Below are positions 14,186 through 15,529 of a stretch of DNA of 15,529 nt, one piece after another (the first letter of the stretch is position 1; every line of letters begins with the position of its first letter). The position numbers and the translations under genes are program-made. The stretch is from Anaerolineae bacterium (GTDB taxonomy: Bacteria > Chloroflexota > Anaerolineae > JADYZS01), in assembly GCA_020853075.1 (NCBI GenBank), contig JADYZS010000347.1, positions 1-15,529 on the forward strand, given 5' to 3'. A model generated the notes under the pieces. The model made no database searches. It was not told the DNA's origin and saw only the letters and a program-made list of their open reading frames with translations.

Positions 14186-15029
14186 ACCGCCGGATCGCCT
14201 CTATGTGAGCCGCGGGCGATTTTAACCCTATGCCCATGGTGTTGACGGCCAGGTGCGTCGCACCTAACGCCTGCCACGCCCGCGCGCGGGCTACCCATTC
14301 CGGCGGGCCATCCGTACCCAGCGGGATACGGCCATCTATGCCGAAGGTCGCCTGGTCGCGGCCTGCTTCGCGAAGGTACTGGCGCAGGCGGCTCACCACC
14401 TCCTCCGCCTGGGGGCCGGGCTGGAACTGCGGGAACCAGCCGTCGGCCAGGCGCGCCGCGCGCTTCAGGACGACTTCGGCCATCCCGCCGAGCCAGATGG
14501 GGATGGGCCGCTGCACCGGCAGGGGATTCAGCCCCGCGTCGGGGATCTGGTGCCATTTCCCTTTGAAGGTGACCAACTCGTTCTGCCAGAGGGCGCGCAG
14601 GACCTTGATCTGCTCCTCCTCGCGGCGGCCTCGGTTGTGGAAGTTCTCGCCCAGCGCCTCGTATTCCACCTGGTTCCAGCCGGTGCCGACGCCCAGCCGC
14701 AGGCGCCCGCCGCTCAGCACGTCCACCGCCGCGGCCTGCTTGGCGACCAGCACCGTCTGCCGCTGCGGCAGGATGACGACGCCCGTCACCAGTTCCAGTT
14801 TCTGCGTCAGCCCGGCCAGGTAGCCGAAGAGAACGAAAGGCTCGTGAAAGAGGCTGCGGTGGGTGTAAGGGCCGCGCCAGCCGCCGGGGCGGTCGGGGTT
14901 AGCCCCGATGACGTGCTCGTAGGCGAGGAGATAGCGATAGCCCAGGCCCTCGGCAGCCTGGGCGTAATCGCGCACCGCGACGGGGTCTGGGCCGATCTCG
15001 GTCTGGGGGAAGACAACGCCGAATTTCAC
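14145..15029 (-). CDS. LLM-class flavin-dependent oxidoreductase, F420-dependent type
   Basis: 294 aa, luciferase-like monooxygenase fold. Seen: the opening MKFGVVFPQTEIG; LLAYEHVIGANPDRP (34-48); TGVVILPQRQTVLVAKQAAAVD (82-103); LSGGRLRLGVGTGWNQVEYEALG (105-127), the signature of F420-dependent LLM oxidoreductases; and RPIPIWLGG (174-182). Family knowledge: such enzymes use reduced F420 or FMN for hydride transfer; the substrate is unknown. The start is GTG (15027-15029), supported by GAGGAGG seven bases upstream. It overlaps the stop of the upstream regulator by one base (TAGTG), so the two are translationally coupled and share the promoter at 15323-15351. The stop lies inside the end of the convergent UroD-like gene (41-bp overlap). 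Confidence 0.92.
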   Translation of the reverse strand: MKFGVVFPQTEIGPDPVAVRDYAQAAEGLGYRYLLAYEHVIGANPDRPGGWRGPYTHRSLFHEPFVLFGYLAGLTQKLELVTGVVILPQRQTVLVAKQAAAVDVLSGGRLRLGVGTGWNQVEYEALGENFHNRGRREEEQIKVLRALWQNELVTFKGKWHQIPDAGLNPLPVQRPIPIWLGGMAEVVLKRAARLADGWFPQFQPGPQAEEVVSRLRQYLREAGRDQATFGIDGRIPLGTDGPPEWVARARAWQALGATHLAVNTMGIGLKSPAAHIEAIRRFKEAIEDSGADFG

Positions 15030-15292
15030 TATGCCGCCTCCTCTGCATCATTCTGATGTGCTGCAATTTCTCGCCAGACATCCTCGTGGTCGTAGGTGGG
15101 CTCTCCTGCGGCGATCTTCGCCTCAACCTCCTTCACCGCTCGCACATCCTCGGCCTCTTCCAGGGCTTCTTCAATGTACTCCGCCAGTGCCGCGCGCACG
15201 ACGTCGGAGACCGATTCGCCCCGCAACGCGGCTACCGCTTTCGCCCGCCGCCGCAGGTCTTCCGGCAATTTGATGGTTAATTTGGTTTCCAT
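15029..15292 (-). CDS. Ribbon-helix-helix (CopG/antitoxin-like) DNA-binding protein
   Basis: 87 aa. Residues 3-9 (TKLTIKL) form the DNA-reading strand of an RHH fold, followed by PEDLRRRAKAVAALRGESVSDVVRAALAEYI (two helices with the usual G-x-S-x-S turn). The acidic tail (EEALEEAEDVRAVKEVEAKIAAGEPTYDHEDVWREIA) has the form of a RelB/ParD-like antitoxin tail that would hold a toxin. No RelE/ParE or PIN toxin follows; the next gene is the LLM oxidoreductase, coupled through TAGTG. It may be an orphan antitoxin or an autoregulator of this two-gene operon. The start is ATG 15292 with GGAG shortly upstream; an upstream in-frame start at 15355 would lie before the promoter and is rejected. Confidence 0.88.
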   Translation of the reverse strand: METKLTIKLPEDLRRRAKAVAALRGESVSDVVRAALAEYIEEALEEAEDVRAVKEVEAKIAAGEPTYDHEDVWREIAAHQNDAEEAA

Positions 15293-15322
15293 AGAACTCT
15301 CCACGACCATCTGTACGTCCGT

Positions 15323-15351
15323 ATTGTAGTACCAGACCTGGCTTTTGTCAA
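15323..15351 (-). promoter_or_regulatory. Near-consensus promoter of the RHH-LLM operon
   Basis: On the minus strand a perfect TTGACA (15346-15351), a 17-bp spacer and TACAAT (15323-15328) make the best sigma-70/A-type promoter in the window. The leader to ATG 15292 is about 24 nt. An imperfect inverted motif (CTGTAC at 15311-15316 and GTACCAG at about 15328-15335) brackets the -10 box and could be an operator for the RHH protein; that part is inference. Confidence 0.75.
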
Positions 15352-15424
15352 TCAACCCTACCCAAGCAGGTCGTCTTGTTTTAATATTTCATGTTTCCCA
15401 GCACCTCGCATTTAGACAAAAGAT

Positions 15425-15456
15425 AGGGCGGTCTGCTATGTGAGCGAGACCGTCCT
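15425..15456 (-). other. Hairpin near the right edge, terminator-like on the minus strand
   Basis: AGGGCGGTCT (15425-15434) pairs with AGACCGTCCT (15447-15456) over 10 positions with one wobble and a 12-nt loop. On the minus strand the stem is followed by ATCTTTTG, a weak T-run. It may end a leftward gene outside the window or mark the end of a mobile element. The surrounding 15360-15425 is visibly more A/T-rich than the rest of the window. Confidence 0.35.
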
Positions 15457-15473
15457 GTGGTAGAACTTGGAGT

Positions 15474-15529
15474 GTGAACCACCAAGAGACTACCTCAGAG
15501 AACCTTAACAGGATTATCGAGTTTCGTCA
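15474..15529 (+). CDS. Possible start of an ORF running off the right edge (3' partial)
   Basis: From GTG 15474 the frame stays open to the window end and reads NHQETTSENLNRIIEFR, a plausible protein N-terminus. GGAG is too close (one base) to serve as a good SD. The A/T-rich flank and the hairpin before it would suit the left end of an insertion sequence, but 18 residues are too few to identify anything. Confidence 0.25.
   Translation, partial: MNHQETTSENLNRIIEFR

Noticed and set aside
1..15529. CRISPR arrays, tRNA or rRNA genes
   Set aside because: No regularly spaced direct repeats and no cloverleaf-like or rRNA-like segments were seen on reading both strands; the repeats present are palindromic and dispersed.

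Overview
The window looks like a piece of a GC-rich bacterial chromosome. The gene set (NfeD, RuvB, chromosomal ParA/ParB, M24 peptidase, YtcJ-type amidohydrolase, paired UroD-like proteins, F420-type LLM oxidoreductase) together with many short palindromic intergenic repeats fits an environmental Chloroflexota genome, perhaps an Anaerolineae-like lineage. That placement is an inference from gene content and style. No rRNA or other phylogenetic marker was seen that would settle it.

Layout. (1) Bases 1-1752: the Pro/Ala/Glu-rich tail of a rightward protein converges on a leftward nfeD gene. nfeD and ruvB are divergent, each with its own promoter, and a composite palindromic element lies between them. 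(2) 1752-4589: ruvB, a class I glutamine-amidotransferase-like hydrolase (peptidase C26), then a MITE-like inverted repeat whose right end supplies the ATG of an alpha/beta hydrolase ORF. (3) 4563-7095: a PfkB-family kinase with its own near-leaderless promoter, overlapping parA by ATGA, then parB: a small chromosome-segregation operon with a sugar/nucleoside kinase in front. (4) 7096-9826: a terminator-like C-rich/G-rich hairpin repeat, an M24 metallopeptidase, a nested inverted repeat, an unusual coiled-coil/PH-like/zinc-ribbon protein, and a second composite palindromic element. (5) 9827-14185: a metal-dependent amidohydrolase, a structured repeat spacer, and two tandem UroD/methyltransferase-fold proteins. 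(6) 14145-15351, leftward: a ribbon-helix-helix regulator with a near-consensus promoter, coupled by a 1-nt overlap to an LLM-class flavin oxidoreductase. That gene overlaps the second UroD-like gene tail to tail. (7) 15356-15529: more A/T-rich sequence with a hairpin and possibly the start of a further ORF running off the edge.

Nearly every intergenic gap longer than about 100 bp is occupied by an inverted-repeat element. Two loci (1608-1696 and 9659-9814) share one three-hairpin plan with base changes that preserve pairing, and one arm recurs inside a third locus (8416-8493). One copy is flanked by an 8-bp direct repeat. This repeat family is the most distinctive thing in the window; the protein-coding genes are mostly recognisable housekeeping or metabolic families.
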